Both the position numbers and the translations under genes were made by a program. From positions 31,689,501 through 31,753,500 of the forward strand of contig NC_091966.1 of the NCBI RefSeq assembly GCF_036711975.1: a DNA stretch of 64,000 nucleotides. Reading direction: 5' to 3'. This DNA comes from Onthophagus taurus (lineage: Eukaryota; Arthropoda; Insecta; Coleoptera; Scarabaeidae). Shown here one piece after another: positions 11,760 to 24,700 of this stretch (position 1 is the first letter of the stretch; each line of letters begins with the position of its first letter). Under the pieces are notes generated by a model that worked only from the letters and a program-made list of their open reading frames with translations, made no database searches and was not told the origin of the DNA.

Positions 11760-12719
11760 CTACGTTGGAGCGTACCCTAAATTTTTTCTTTGCAAAAACA
11801 AATGTATTTCGGTAAAACTGGGTCTTTCAATGTCTTTTCGTCGCCAACATTCCAACATTAAATCGTTTATATCTTTATGATTAACCGGCCTTGGTAAATA
11901 CATGTATTGGCCGTCATCACAGTGCATATGTGCTAAATTTTCCATAACCAAAGGATCGTTTAAACCATCATAAGGTTGTCTTCGACAAAATGTTAAAATT
12001 TCCCATAATGTTACCGCAAAAGCCCAAACATCACTTTTAGTTGTATATTTAGCTTGATAAACACTTTCCCAAGCCATCCATCTTATTGGAAGTGGTGTGT
12101 TTCCGTCAACTTTATAATAATCATTAACGTAAAGTTCATTATATGTCCCAAAATCGCAAATTTTTATTTGATAAGCTTTACCAACCAAACAATTTCGCGT
12201 CGCTAAATCACGATGTACGAAATTTAACGATTCCAAATATCGCATTCCGGAAGCAATTTGCGATCCCATGTATAATAAACAATTAAAACTAAGTGTTTTT
12301 ACACCAAACGGTAATGTATTATTAGTTTCGGCGACGTGAGTCTTTAAAAATTGACACAAATCGCCGTGCTCCGTGTACTCCATAACGACACAAAGTGGTT
12401 CATCGTTTGTACAAATTCCTAAAACTCTTGCCATATTCGAATCCTCTAAAGCTGCTAAGATTCGAACATCGCGATGAAAATCTTTACGTTCTTTATCAGT
12501 GGCGGTTTCACCTAAAAATTTTATTGCAACGAGACGAGTACCTAAAGTTAAAGTTGATGAGTATTCAGCGATACCATCCGCTTCGGCGATGTAAACAGTT
12601 CCGAATGCGCCTTCTGATAGTTTTGATAACATTCGCAATCTGTGTCTTGGAAATTCTGGTAACGTTGATTCTTCTAATCGTTTCTTTAATGCTGCCAAAG
12701 CTTCTTGTTGTGCTCCATT
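11760..12719 (-). CDS. Ddr: Ddr exon 6: tyrosine kinase domain and stop
   Basis: The last coding exon, residues 591-909, phase 0. It begins NGAQQEAL after an acceptor ending TTTGAAG and ends at TAG (11760-11762). It carries the complete kinase: SEGAFGTVY loop, VAIK, MEYTEHGDL hinge region, HRDLATRN, CDFG, PIRWMAWES and CWRRKDIERPSF. The final residues GYAPT extend only a few positions past the kinase, as in other DDRs. An open frame runs on through the preceding 62-bp intron, but the splice join gives the proper family sequence. Confidence 0.93.
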   Translation of the reverse strand, partial: NGAQQEALAALKKRLEESTLPEFPRHRLRMLSKLSEGAFGTVYIAEADGIAEYSSTLTLGTRLVAIKFLGETATDKERKDFHRDVRILAALEDSNMARVLGICTNDEPLCVVMEYTEHGDLCQFLKTHVAETNNTLPFGVKTLSFNCLLYMGSQIASGMRYLESLNFVHRDLATRNCLVGKAYQIKICDFGTYNELYVNDYYKVDGNTPLPIRWMAWESVYQAKYTTKSDVWAFAVTLWEILTFCRRQPYDGLNDPLVMENLAHMHCDDGQYMYLPRPVNHKDINDLMLECWRRKDIERPSFTEIHLFLQRKNLGYAPT

Positions 12720-15700
12720 CTTCAAATAAAAATGACGATTAAAGTTAAAACAAAATATTTTCTTTAAAAATATACACATACCGAAACATGACTATTTCTT
12801 TGCGTTGAAAATCTTGAATTTTTCGATGTTATACTTCCTCCTCGACTTCTAGTTAATGGAAGAGTTGCTTTTTCAGATCCCAATAAAGGTAAAGTACCAG
12901 CTTCTGGTATTGCATAATCATACGCATCTATAAATTTGAAAATTTTATAAAATTATCATAAATTTTTTTTAAACTTACCATATTTTTTATTACTATTCAT
13001 AAGAACATCCTGCATTTCCATAACAACAGAACTATAACTGTAATAAGGTGCAAATTTTAAAGCCTGATACGGTTCTTGATATTCATTACTTTCTTGTAAA
13101 TGATCCAATCCAGGATGTGGAAGTGGTAAAGTTGATCTTAAACTCGATTTAATCGAACCGTGACTTCTTCGGCAATCTTCAATTTCAGTAACACCATACG
13201 CTTCTATTGCGTTACATTTTTCGCTGGTGGTGTATCCGGAATCTCCTTGGAAATGAGGAAGTGTGTTTTCAGGGAATCCAATATTTGAATTGTTCGGACT
13301 TCGTAGAAACTTTCGATTTCGAAATCGATTGATTATTAGAAACATAAATGCACCCAAAAGAAGGATTATAACAACTAATCCTATTACAATGTATGCTAAG
13401 AAATCGTTAATTTTATTATTTGGAATTGGAATTTCAATTTTATTGTGTTCTTTAGAATTTTTTTCGTGGTGTTTTACTGGAGAAATAGTGGTCGGTTCCG
13501 GTTCAGGTGTAAAATTTCCATGGGCTATAATCGAATCGAAACTAATCTCACTTATTAACATCCACTTTGCAGCAAAATGTAATTGGATTTTAACGTATCT
13601 TCCAATTCGATGGTGTAATTTAATCGTAACATTTCTAGCATATTCAAAAATTCTATCTTCTATGTATTCGTAAGTAATTGGTTCACCTCTGTTAAATCTT
13701 TTACCACCAACGCTAAACAAAATTTTCGCAGTCGAAAAAACTTGTACATCTTTTGTAAATAAATTATTACAATAAATATGTACGGATGAAAATTCTCTCA
13801 CTTTGTCGAATTCGAATTTTATTTCAACAGGTTTATTCGATCTACTATCGTTTTTCCAACCTACCCAACTCTGTCTTTCATCCCGAAATCCCAATTTAAA
13901 GTCATCGTTACCGTATTTACCATCTATTAACTGACCCAAACCATGTTTTAATTCGTGACCATCCCATTGACCATCGTAAGCTGCATCGTAAAACTCCCAA
14001 TTTGCACCTCTTTTATCTCCTTGCGGCATTGAATAACTTACAATGCCGTCGGTCCATTTGCAACCGTATAATTCAACGCGCATACAAACGGTTCTTTTAT
14101 GATGACTGTATGGGTAAAACCGAACTTTACTTGCTGATATTGGTGGATCTAATTCAATTTTTGCTTCCAGGTAAGTATTTATGTTACCTTGGAATACCTA
14201 AAACAAAAAATGATTTTTAATTATTGTTTGTGTTGGTAAAAAATCTTTTGAGTATATGGATTTTGGATGAAATTAAAAACCAACAAATCAAAATTTCTGA
14301 TTGGCTATATTGTTTCATGTAGATATAGAAATTTATACGTAATGCGCAAAATGAATCCACACATTTTGAATAGTAAAATTACATAGATTCCATGGCAACG
14401 GTTTTAGTATTCAACCGATATTAAATACGATATTTAAACAGTAGTATTTCTACCAAACCATGCCATAAAATAGTTTCATGGATTATAAATAATCAATAAA
14501 ATGTTGCTATTTCATGTTGTACTAACAGAATTTTCAATTGTATTCCTAGAAATTAATATTATTCAAACCGTTTGAATAATTCACCAACAATGAAAATAAA
14601 AATATACTTTCAAAATGACCAATCACAATATCACGAGATGTCTGACGTAACACATCTTTTAATGCATGTATAAGCGTCGAACGTTCATCATGCTAGATGA
14701 TCGATGAAAGTTGTAACGAGGATTTAAAAGTGTAGACGATGTACTCCGCAATTTCATTGCTTTAGACCTCACTATTCGGGCCAAACGTGACAGGAAGAGA
14801 TCTTACCAATCTACTCTCTTTAGATTTAAAGAAAAAATTTTGCGCCCTGGTTCAGTTTGGAGTTGGAGGGGAATTCTAGCAACAAGTAAAATAGCATACA
14901 TGATCCCCATCTCGTATAGGGCAGGGGGACCTATACACCGATTATCCCCTGTGAATTTGACAAAATAGGTTTAACAAGAGAGTTTTATCGCTTATTATTA
15001 GATCTTACCTCCTCCACTCTTGCTACATAGTCCAGACTGCCCAGACACTGGTCAATACATGCGATGTACTTAAATCGAATGACCGTCTGATTCATGTAGG
15101 AGATCCATCATGTAAAAAAAATCACAGCCATGACGGTGGACTTGGATTTATATATCTAAACGACCATCTTCCCTGCGCTTTTTGAATTCGCCGTATACGT
15201 ATGTGTGTACTGGGGAAATACTCGTAATATCGCAAATGATTGGAGAATGAGATCTGTGTCCAGAAACTCCGAAGATAGTTTAGTCGAGTTGAAATGGGTT
15301 GGTTAGAGTATATAAGTGTCGGCAGTCTATGTAAACCTGATCTCATTATGATCAAGGGTGATTAAGTGATCATATGAGAAGTGACCGCGAATTAGAAGGT
15401 CAAGGCACGTCTTATATGCATACGATAAAAAAGTGTCCAAGTGGGCTCCTAGAAGGCATAAAGGCAATTATTGTGGTAAAACATACAAAATCTCTTGCAG
15501 CTGAACCCAGAGACATCTGATGCAGCAATAATACTCCTAGTCGTCAATACTGCTAATCGTCAATAGTGCTCCTTAGTCAGTGCGTTTAACTGATTTGGGT
15601 TAAAATTACAACTCTAATAATAAATACCATTATAGCTTCTATATTGACTCATCAAGATTACATCTTTTTTATAAAGCAGTTCCAGCTTAGTAAGAACTGA

Positions 15701-18700
15701 AAGAAAGTTCACGTAGAGTAGTCTGTGTCGTAGAGTAAACGTGGAGCCAATCAATTGTTTTTTATTTTTAAAGAGTTTGACGTTAGAAAAGTTACCACAG
15801 TGATGACTCGCTTATACCTGTCAATTATTCATAGTGACGTATACCTATCATTACGAAGGAGAATTCATCATGCACTGTTGATTATCTAATTAATTAGGCG
15901 ACATGTACTCACATTTCAATAACACCTGACCTTTTTTTATTTAATATGGATTTACAATCGACACATTCAATAGTTCATTCGGTACATTGTTAGAAGCATT
16001 ATCGCTGTATAAGAAAAGATCAGTACAAAAAATTGCTAAAACTAGAAGGTGATGTACGCAAGATATTAGCATGTGACATGTTTTACGCATTGAGATCATA
16101 ACAACATGAGGGTTCGAAGAAAGAATCACTTTCTACACTTTTACTGGCGAGAAAAAATATAAAAGCGGATTACCATAATGAGAAAAATACTAAAAGAGAG
16201 CTGAAATTTTTGTGGTATACAAACGAAATCATAATGTTGATAAGGGAATCCATAACAATGTATGGTGTTCCATATGTACAGATACTTAATAGAAAATGAA
16301 TGAGTGAAGATATGCTAAAGATAAGCGAGTGGAAAACCAATGAGATGAGGAATAAAGGCAGAATTAAGTCTTGTTACATTATCTCTGGCTTCTTTACGCC
16401 TTCCATCTGGAATAAATATTTAAGAAAACAAAGGAAATCCTTTTTTGTGAATTGAAATTGCTTTGAAAATATCAGCAAAAGAAAAACCACAACGATATTT
16501 GACATTCTTTTCTATTATTAAGAAAGTAAAAAGCGACCCCCACAACTGATGCAGGCCATCAGGCCCATGTTCCAGCGAGTGGAAGGAGCGGTGAGGCTTA
16601 AGGGGAAGACTTCTAGCATGTTCGTTATGGAAAAAGGTGTTTGACAGGAACACAGTTTATCCCTATTGCTATTTATAGCTTTTATGGATGAAGTGGTGAA
16701 AACATGCAAGAGAAGAACAGAAACTTTGGTAGTTCCCATGTTCAATCTCAGAGCAATCATGTGCCATGTAGATGATGTTGTCCTCATCGCAGAGGAAATT
16801 GCAACAGGCTGCACTTGAGGGGGAACTCTAAAGGGGATGGAACAAGGTGAAGAATTATGGTGGTGACGAGGACAGAGGAACAGGTGAATAACATCCACAT
16901 CGAATGTGATACTCATCTTTTCAAATTGATTGTCTAAACGTTATCACGGAATCATATGCCATCATATGCCCAGAGTAGAGATTTACTTGATAGCTAAATT
17001 GGGCGGCACAACATTCCGCTGTGTTGGTCTTCGAATCTTTTTCATTTAGAATTTTCAAGCGCTTCCTTCGGAAGATGATTTTTGAAAAAATCGAAATCGA
17101 TTAAGGACATAAATTAAAAGTTTTATCTCATCTTTTTCATTTTGTTGATATTTTTCAGCATTTAATGCTTAGCTGTACAAGCAAGATAGAAAAGAAATAA
17201 ATAAAAAAACATTACTGAATTTTTGGTGATTTCGATTGGGATTGATTTTCATTTATACCTCATAGAGACTAACACAAACAGAGAGAAGAAGAAAGGAAAA
17301 CCAAGCCATCAGATGAAAAACGAATTGCAAACATTATAAAATGAATGGTTAACCACGTGTTGAAATAGCTTTGTAATGGGAAAATTAAGAATTAATAAAA
17401 CTATAAAATAATTAGAATTAAATATGTAATAAGAAATACAAGTAAGTTGAACGGATATGCATCAGCATAATGTAACAAATAGATACTTGTCGACGATGCA
17501 TATCCGTTATGAAACGAACTGAATGTATGACTTTTGATACATTCAATTGAGCAGTCTACAACAACATATCAAAGAATAAACAGTTTTAGTAAAATGTTTT
17601 TAGTTTTATTATAACGAACACTTAAACTTGTGACAACCAAGAATATAAAAACCATTTATTACAACTTCTCTGAAACCATGATTTCAAATGTATGAAATTG
17701 TATTTCTATAGACTCTATATGACAAGAAATACAATTGAATTAGTTATTCTAAAATATGGACAGGCTTTTAGAATACAGACGGAAAAGTTAACATGGAGAT
17801 AAATGTTACCTAAACAAAAACTATGGTAATAGTTAGTAATGTCAAGAAGAACGTGAGAAAACTGGCGAATAATGACATATATTGCGGAAGTGTGGACAGA
17901 CATAGTGGAAACAAAAAAAATGGTTCGTACCAACGAGATGGAATTTTGGGAGTAATCGCTGAAAATACGCTGAAGTGACTCTGAAATGAGCATGTTTTAC
18001 GAATGGAATAGATTGCCAAGGATTTCCAAAGATTGCAGACCAACATCCAAAAGGCCGCCAGGACAATCTCCAAAAAGATGGAAAGTTAGCTGGTTGTCCG
18101 CAGCATAAAAAATCAGGCTAAAGAGCAGGAAGTATTCCAAATCTAGTTTCAAGGAAATCTTCCTAATGTTGACATGTTCTGGACTCATGGTAAAAGATAT
18201 TTCAATTGATTGTATTTTGTGTAATAACATAGGGAACACATAGTAATTTATTAAAATAACTATTTTGTCAAAATACGGACAATGTATGCAAAACTCTACA
18301 CGGATTATGTGGGCTTTATTATTAAAAAGCAAGGTTTATTTTAGAACGCATATTGTTGTGAAATGTAAATTTCGCTAAAATTATATAGTCATAATGGAGA
18401 GTGATAATAATATGTATTAATTGAGTTTATTTTAATGCGTGGTGAATATGAAAATTCAAGAGTTAATCATTATTAATAAGAGTTATCCAATCGGGTTCAA
18501 GATTATGTCAACGATCTTCTGAAAAAAAATGAATTTTTAGGTTTTGTATATGTTTAGGTACCTTGTTATTTAAAGACGATTTAAATAATGAGTAGAAGAA
18601 AAAATTTTTGCATAATTCCATAATATTTTATATTAACACCAATAAACAACAAAGTTTATACTTTTTATCAAAACAAATGTTTACTAGATGTAAACAAACT

Positions 18701-21700
18701 AAAAATATATCTTATCACTCATTTTATACCGACATTTCCTTTTGCTCACCACATAGATTAGTAATAAAAAGGAGATTATTTTTATATGTCATAAATACTT
18801 CGTCTCTTGAGCATATTATTTCTTATATGAGTGTAAAGAATCTATAAAGAAACAAGAGAATTGTCCGTGAGTTCGAAACATGTGTGCGTGACTTGTAACG
18901 TTGGAAAACGAAGGTAAGAGAGACGCGGACATGGCCGTGAGCTGGGTCAAAGGGCAAAAAAGAGAAGGAAACCACGACGAGTGAGGTAAAGGCGAAAGAG
19001 GGGGCGCGGGCGTCGCGGCGCCAAATAGGCGAGCGATGATCGCGTGATAGCAGGAAATTAGAGCCCGGTCATGATTTAGTTTATTGCCGGGTCGTGGTGG
19101 TGTAATCGTTAGACCTTAGACCTTTACTTGTCAGTACTGAAGACGACACTGTACTGTTGATAAAAGGATACGGAACAAATTTTATTTCAATCAGACTATT
19201 TTTTTTTAATTAATTAAATTAATTAAACTAAAGAAATAAGATCAAAATGTATTCAAATTAAAAAAATATTCGTTTAAACAACTCTTTTAGCATATTTATA
19301 AAGATGGTTGCATATCAACACTTTATTTAAGATACATTTTGAACAGATTTCGTGTGCATTTTTGAGTTGACTGTAAATAGAGTAGTTTTAATAATGGAGG
19401 TTTTAAAATTGGATGAAAATATGTCGATACAAGTCCCGAGAGTGGGATCGACACCGAAATTCAATTATTTTATGAAATTTCATGAAACGTTAACAAAGCG
19501 GAACGAATGTGCATTATGCACGATGCCGCGATAACATTGAATTTTCGAAAAAAGTCACCCCTCCGAATTGTTCCAGATAGGAACGAGCAAGCGTTATTAT
19601 TCGCTATTAATTCACTATGATACACATTTTAAACATTAATTTTATTAAATTTCAATAATAATTAACCCATCTTTCGTACATTATATCCAAAGGTGACTAA
19701 ATTATTGTGTCAAGTTTGATTCGATACTTATTGATAAATTTTTGTATGGTTTTTTTTGTCAAAAAAGAAATTTTTCATTACAAACATTCATATTTAAGAG
19801 CCCACTTTACCAGGTCGGTCAGTTTCTGAGGGGCGCAGACGACGGACGTTCGGAAGCAACGAGGCGGAGTTTATTTTCTACTAGGCCCGACCCTTTATAG
19901 ATAAAAAAACATCGTGTTTATTTTATTACGATTCTTTTTCTCGTCGATGTTGTTAATGAAGAAATTAAACGACTTCTTCTAAATATTATTGTTTATTAAC
20001 AATTTTTCTTAATTACGAATTACAATCAATCTTTTTATTGACTTTCCAATTTATTTATTATTTTGATTTTTTATTAATAATCGTAGTCGTAGCCCACCTT
20101 TTTACTACGTTTGTTTTTTTAAGTATTTTGGTTCACAACAATTTACATTACGCAAATATCAGTTTTTTAATGCTTTTTTTCGATATGAATAGAATATTAA
20201 TTTTTTAATAGAGAAATTAGAGAAAGAAGTTGAGAACATCTAAGATTATGGGTTTATAATTCAATTGAATGTAAGGCAAAAATCAATTTCAAATGCAATA
20301 AATAATTTTGCGAGGCATAAAACATTTATATCATTTTGAAACGAAAATAACATTTATAACTTCATTTTATATTAAAATAGATATATTTGCAATACAGGGA
20401 ATGTGAAAAGTTCGGTACAACATTTATAAATTATATCTTTGTTGTATTATTATGCGTTCGTTTGATATACAGGTGTCTCAGAGTAACCGTGTAAGTAATT
20501 TTATTTGAAAACACAGGTAGTTACAAAAATTAAAGAAAAAATAGCTGAATAAATGTGGTTCCTGTATGAATATTATTACTTTTCATTCGAACTTTTTTAA
20601 TATTTCTGTTTAAAAAAATGGACTGCATGGTCTGCATCACCTTGTATAAGTAAATGAAATAATATGTAATACCTAATTAATAATAATATTAAATAATGAT
20701 TCAAGTATACAAAATATGGCTAATAGTGTAATAAATAAAACAGCCCTGACTAGAAAAATCTTTAGGAAATTTTAATTTGCCATCGTTGAATAGATGTAAG
20801 CTCTTGAAATTCGCTGGACACTTCACCTCGACGATGGCATTTTCGTTTTTTATTGTTTCATTTGGACTTGCAACTAAGAATCCATACATCCTACGGATGA
20901 ATAGAGCTCAAAACTTTGCTGGCAAGTTATATTTACTTTCAAATTTTTTTAATGCAAGCCATTCATAGTCTTGGCCATGTTTAGTGTTATTATTTCTAGC
21001 AAATTTCGAGTACAAGATTGATTTAACTTTATTTAAGCAAGACGTGTCATTTCTCATCCTACATACATCACCAAATCTCGATGCAGTTAGGCACAGATAC
21101 CTTTCTTGGATCCATATCTGATTGGTACTTTAGCTTCTGGTAAGAATTTGTATTTTATTTCTGTTAATGCATCCATCTTGCAAGTTTCCAATAAATTCTT
21201 CTTTCTTTTATATTCTTCGTGTGAAATGTCACTCATAAATTATAACCGAATTGCTATCATTACCCTGATCGGCTTTCGCTACCTACCTGAATTACCCTGT
21301 ATACACGAGTATTTTTTTTTATGTATACAATTATTTTATAGCAGTACTACAGTAGCGTTTAGCGTTTACAGTCTTTATTCAGTCTTTATTTACTTCTTCT
21401 GAAGCTGTAACTAAATTAATTCTTCTTTACCTGCGTTCTTCATAGACTGCTATGCCATGTCACTTACGGTTTCTCGATATTTTTGGAATGGTTTTGTTAA
21501 CATAAATGGTATATCCACACATAACAATAATTCTTCAGCCTGTGTATATCCGGTACCGACAGATAACAGAAACAACAGCAGAGTTTATCTCAATAGACTC
21601 TTTGCTTTCTTCAGTGTAAAGCTTCCTTTTTATCCCGCACATAAAACATAAAAGAAATGAGTTGCTAAGCCCTTCTTTTGACTCATTAATAAATTTAATG

Positions 21701-24700
21701 TGAGTTTTGTTGCAGTTGAATGGATTATTCTCCACCATCAGTATTTGGTTCTGCATCATTTGTTTATTTGTTTATTCTTTTTAAATAAGTCCTTTTTATG
21801 TGTGCCACAGTTTATACAATAAAATTAATAAAATTTAACTTACCTTTCGGAATGAATACATTTTTCAATTGAATCTCGGACTATAAAATATGAAATTTTA
21901 GATTTTATAAAAATTTATATCGTAAATTATTATCGTCTATTACTCCTTTTTCGAGAACATCTTCAAATGCTAAGGGGTAGTTTTTTAGATGAACATACTT
22001 ACCCATTGTTTATAAAAACTTTACACAAACTAAATTAAACTAACACTATAGTACACAATAAAATAACAACTATTGACTATAAATTCAAAAATTTTGTTAA
22101 ATTACACAATCATCAGTAGAAAATCACGGAAAATAAAGTTCAAAACGTACTTTTGGAAATGATTATTTTCTGTACCACATTAAAAAGTAATAGATAAAAC
22201 AAGGAGCTTCGATGAAGAGAGTCGATGTCAGCGCCGCTCAGTCGGCAGGAGGCGGGACTAACGCGGTGGTAATACTTCGTGGGAATCTTGACGGAAAATA
22301 TTCATTTTTACGCTACCTTTTTGCAATTTTAGCAAATTACAAACTATTCCTTTATAACTAAAAATTTTGAAAAAATTTATTTGAAAAATGTTACTATTTT
22401 CAAGTATACTATCATGCAAGCTAAAAAAGAACGACCAAATTCTATAATATTGAGGAAAAAAACCCCTTTTTTTGGAAAACTTTAAAAATTTTCACCATGC
22501 GTTATGTAGAATTGTTAGAAGAAGCTATGTACAAAATTTCATCCAAATATTTTCATAAATAATGTTTTTTTTTTGTAATTTGCCGAGCTGTTTGGTAAAG
22601 TAGCCTCTTAAGATCAATATTTCCTTTCACATGCGCATAACTTTCAAAAGGTTCCTTTAAGTTACTACCTAACGCACAGTGGAGTGAAGAAAATCCTCCT
22701 GGGCAGTGTATCAAAAGAGCACTTTCGCTCGAGCACTCACACCCACTTATTCAAGGGAAAACCTTGGAAATTCAGCACCATTACTGAAATTCCGAGGATG
22801 AATTGAAATACGGAATATCTTCGGATAGGACCAGGAGATAGGGATGTGCAGAAAAAAAGCTCGTTTAGAACGGGGTCCATTAGATGAACTCGATCTGAAG
22901 TGAATTTTAAAAAAATCTCGGCGCTTCTATTTTCTGTTCTCATTTCGTTTTTCAAAAAAAGAAACGCCTTGCGGTCGTTGCCAACTTTCCGGTATGATGA
23001 GGAACGTGTAACCCTACAAATTGCGGGGGTGGAAAACGGCCGACGTTCCATTAAAATTTATAAACTGGAAAAGGTCGCCCCCAACGAAAATATTTTAATC
23101 TCTTAATCTGCGAACAGTTATTTTCCTTTTTTGTTTTTTTTTATTTTTTTATGGTTGTGGTGTAAACAATGAAATTGTGTTTCAACATTTTAATCTAAAC
23201 TCGATTAAAATTTCGAAATTGTTGATTTAAAATAAAAAAATACTAATCGCCGGCCATAGGAATCGAATCGAAATAAATCCTCGGTGAGAGGAAGCAGAAC
23301 ATTTCCACAAATTACCAAAATACAGTTTGTTTAAGCGATAAACGAGTTAATGTAGAACATGCTGTGGTTAATTGACAGAAATTCACTGAAACCGTGAAAT
23401 TAATAGTTTTAGTGTACCTATATCACGAGATCACAATTAACAATCGTTGTTTACTTTAATGAATAGTATGAAATAGACAACGAATTTAAACTAATGTAGA
23501 GATAGATAATTCGTTTAACCTTATTAGAAAATAAATAATTATCTTTGTTTTTTTTTAAATTTCTAATACGATAGTTATTTGCAATTTATCGTTGACTGTT
23601 GAAGAATTATAGTCGTATCATTTACAATTTGCTTTGTTCAATTTTGACGATGTTTCTTATTGGATTTGCTTAACATATTTTGTAAAATATTAACCCTGAA
23701 CTTATAATTAACTATATGATATGATATTAAGTTACTTAAGTAAATATTCTAAAAGTTCTGAAGAGGTGCTATCGAGATACAATATGGTTTTAATCTTCTG
23801 AACAAGAAATTAGAGCAATCATTGTTACAGAATACATGTTATAAAGGATTAGCGACGAGTCATAAAGTATTGTAAAGATTTCTGCCGTGGAAGAAAACAC
23901 AGTCAATACTCAGAAATTTCATATTATTTACAGTGATTTGATGGCAATAAGTGATTAGGAACTATACAATATATAGTAAGTAGTACGTTTAATGGCAGTG
24001 CTTAAAACATTGGGAAAGTTCATTCTACCTTTGCCAACATGCAATGTATTTTCCTCTGTTATTCAAGAGTTTCTTCAGATTTTTTCTAGTATCTATGTTT
24101 TGTATTTTTTTGCACAGGTCTCATTTTGATTTCTATTCTTCTCAAAATAGACAAGAGACAGAATAAGACACTAAAATAAACAGGTGAGGAACTGTTTGTT
24201 TTAGAGTCTTATTCTCATTCACTACTGTTGTTTTGTTTTGAATTATGTTTTCGTTACTTTCTGTTTAACTGTTTAAGATTTTTTCTAAAATTTCCTAACT
24301 TTCCATTTTCCTATTTGCTTTGGTTGGTAGTATCGATGACCTTAATGATCTAATGTAAGGTAAAGTTGGATAGATTTTTGAATTACATAAGGTACAGATA
24401 CTTGCAAAGGTACTTTTATTGTTACATATTGTATTACGAAAGCATCCTCTATACTTTTGCTTTTGAGATGTAGCTTACGCACTAGCTAGCTGAAGCGAAA
24501 TAATTTGTTCTTTGGAGAAATATTTTTAGTATTTACAAAATTCCTATCAATTACAGTGATTTGATGGCAAAAAATGATGCAAGAACAGTCATTAAAACTT
24601 TAGGAAAATTTATTCTACCTCTGCCAACATTACACATTTTTGCGAGCATTGTATTGTTATTAAAGAGCTTTTTCAGGTTTTCTTCTCTTTCTGTTTTTCT

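Larger units (their letters stand above)
19794..22611. mobile_element. TTAA-flanked DNA transposon (Kolobok-type) carrying decayed transposase/YqaJ frame
   Basis: A TTAA duplication at 19794-19797 and 22608-22611 brackets 2810 bp whose ends are inverted repeats: GAGCCCACTTTACCA at the left against GAGGCTACTTTACCA read inward from the right (13 of 15 identical). Inside, the minus strand holds a decayed transposase-like frame (20701-21760). TTAA targets are known for Kolobok and piggyBac; piggyBac ends start CCY, so these GAG ends favour Kolobok. Next to the left end is a GC-rich TCAGTTTCTGAGGGGCGCAG stretch that resembles an initiator. The element is 5'/3' complete by its ends but internally deleted. 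Confidence 0.65.

Noticed and set aside
12395..12742. 115-codon plus-strand open frame
   Set aside because: Antisense shadow of the Ddr kinase exon.
12720..12781. Reading the Ddr kinase as starting at an internal Met inside this interval
   Set aside because: The interval has donor GTATGTG and acceptor TTTGAAG; removing it joins the juxtamembrane exon in phase, giving the family sequence.
13263..13673. 136-codon plus-strand open frame
   Set aside because: Antisense shadow of Ddr exon 4, which is proved by its domain content and splice joins.
16518..16916. 132-codon minus-strand open frame
   Set aside because: It is the antisense of a recognisable LINE reverse-transcriptase region on the plus strand.
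19095..19140. tRNA-like A-box sequence (GTGGTGTAATCGTTAGA)
   Set aside because: No B box, no acceptor or anticodon stem pairing downstream; at most a tRNA-derived SINE trace.
22737..23106. Open frames on both strands around 22.7-23.1 kb
   Set aside because: Neither has a recognisable motif, and the stretch is GC-richer, which lengthens random frames. No splice partners were found.
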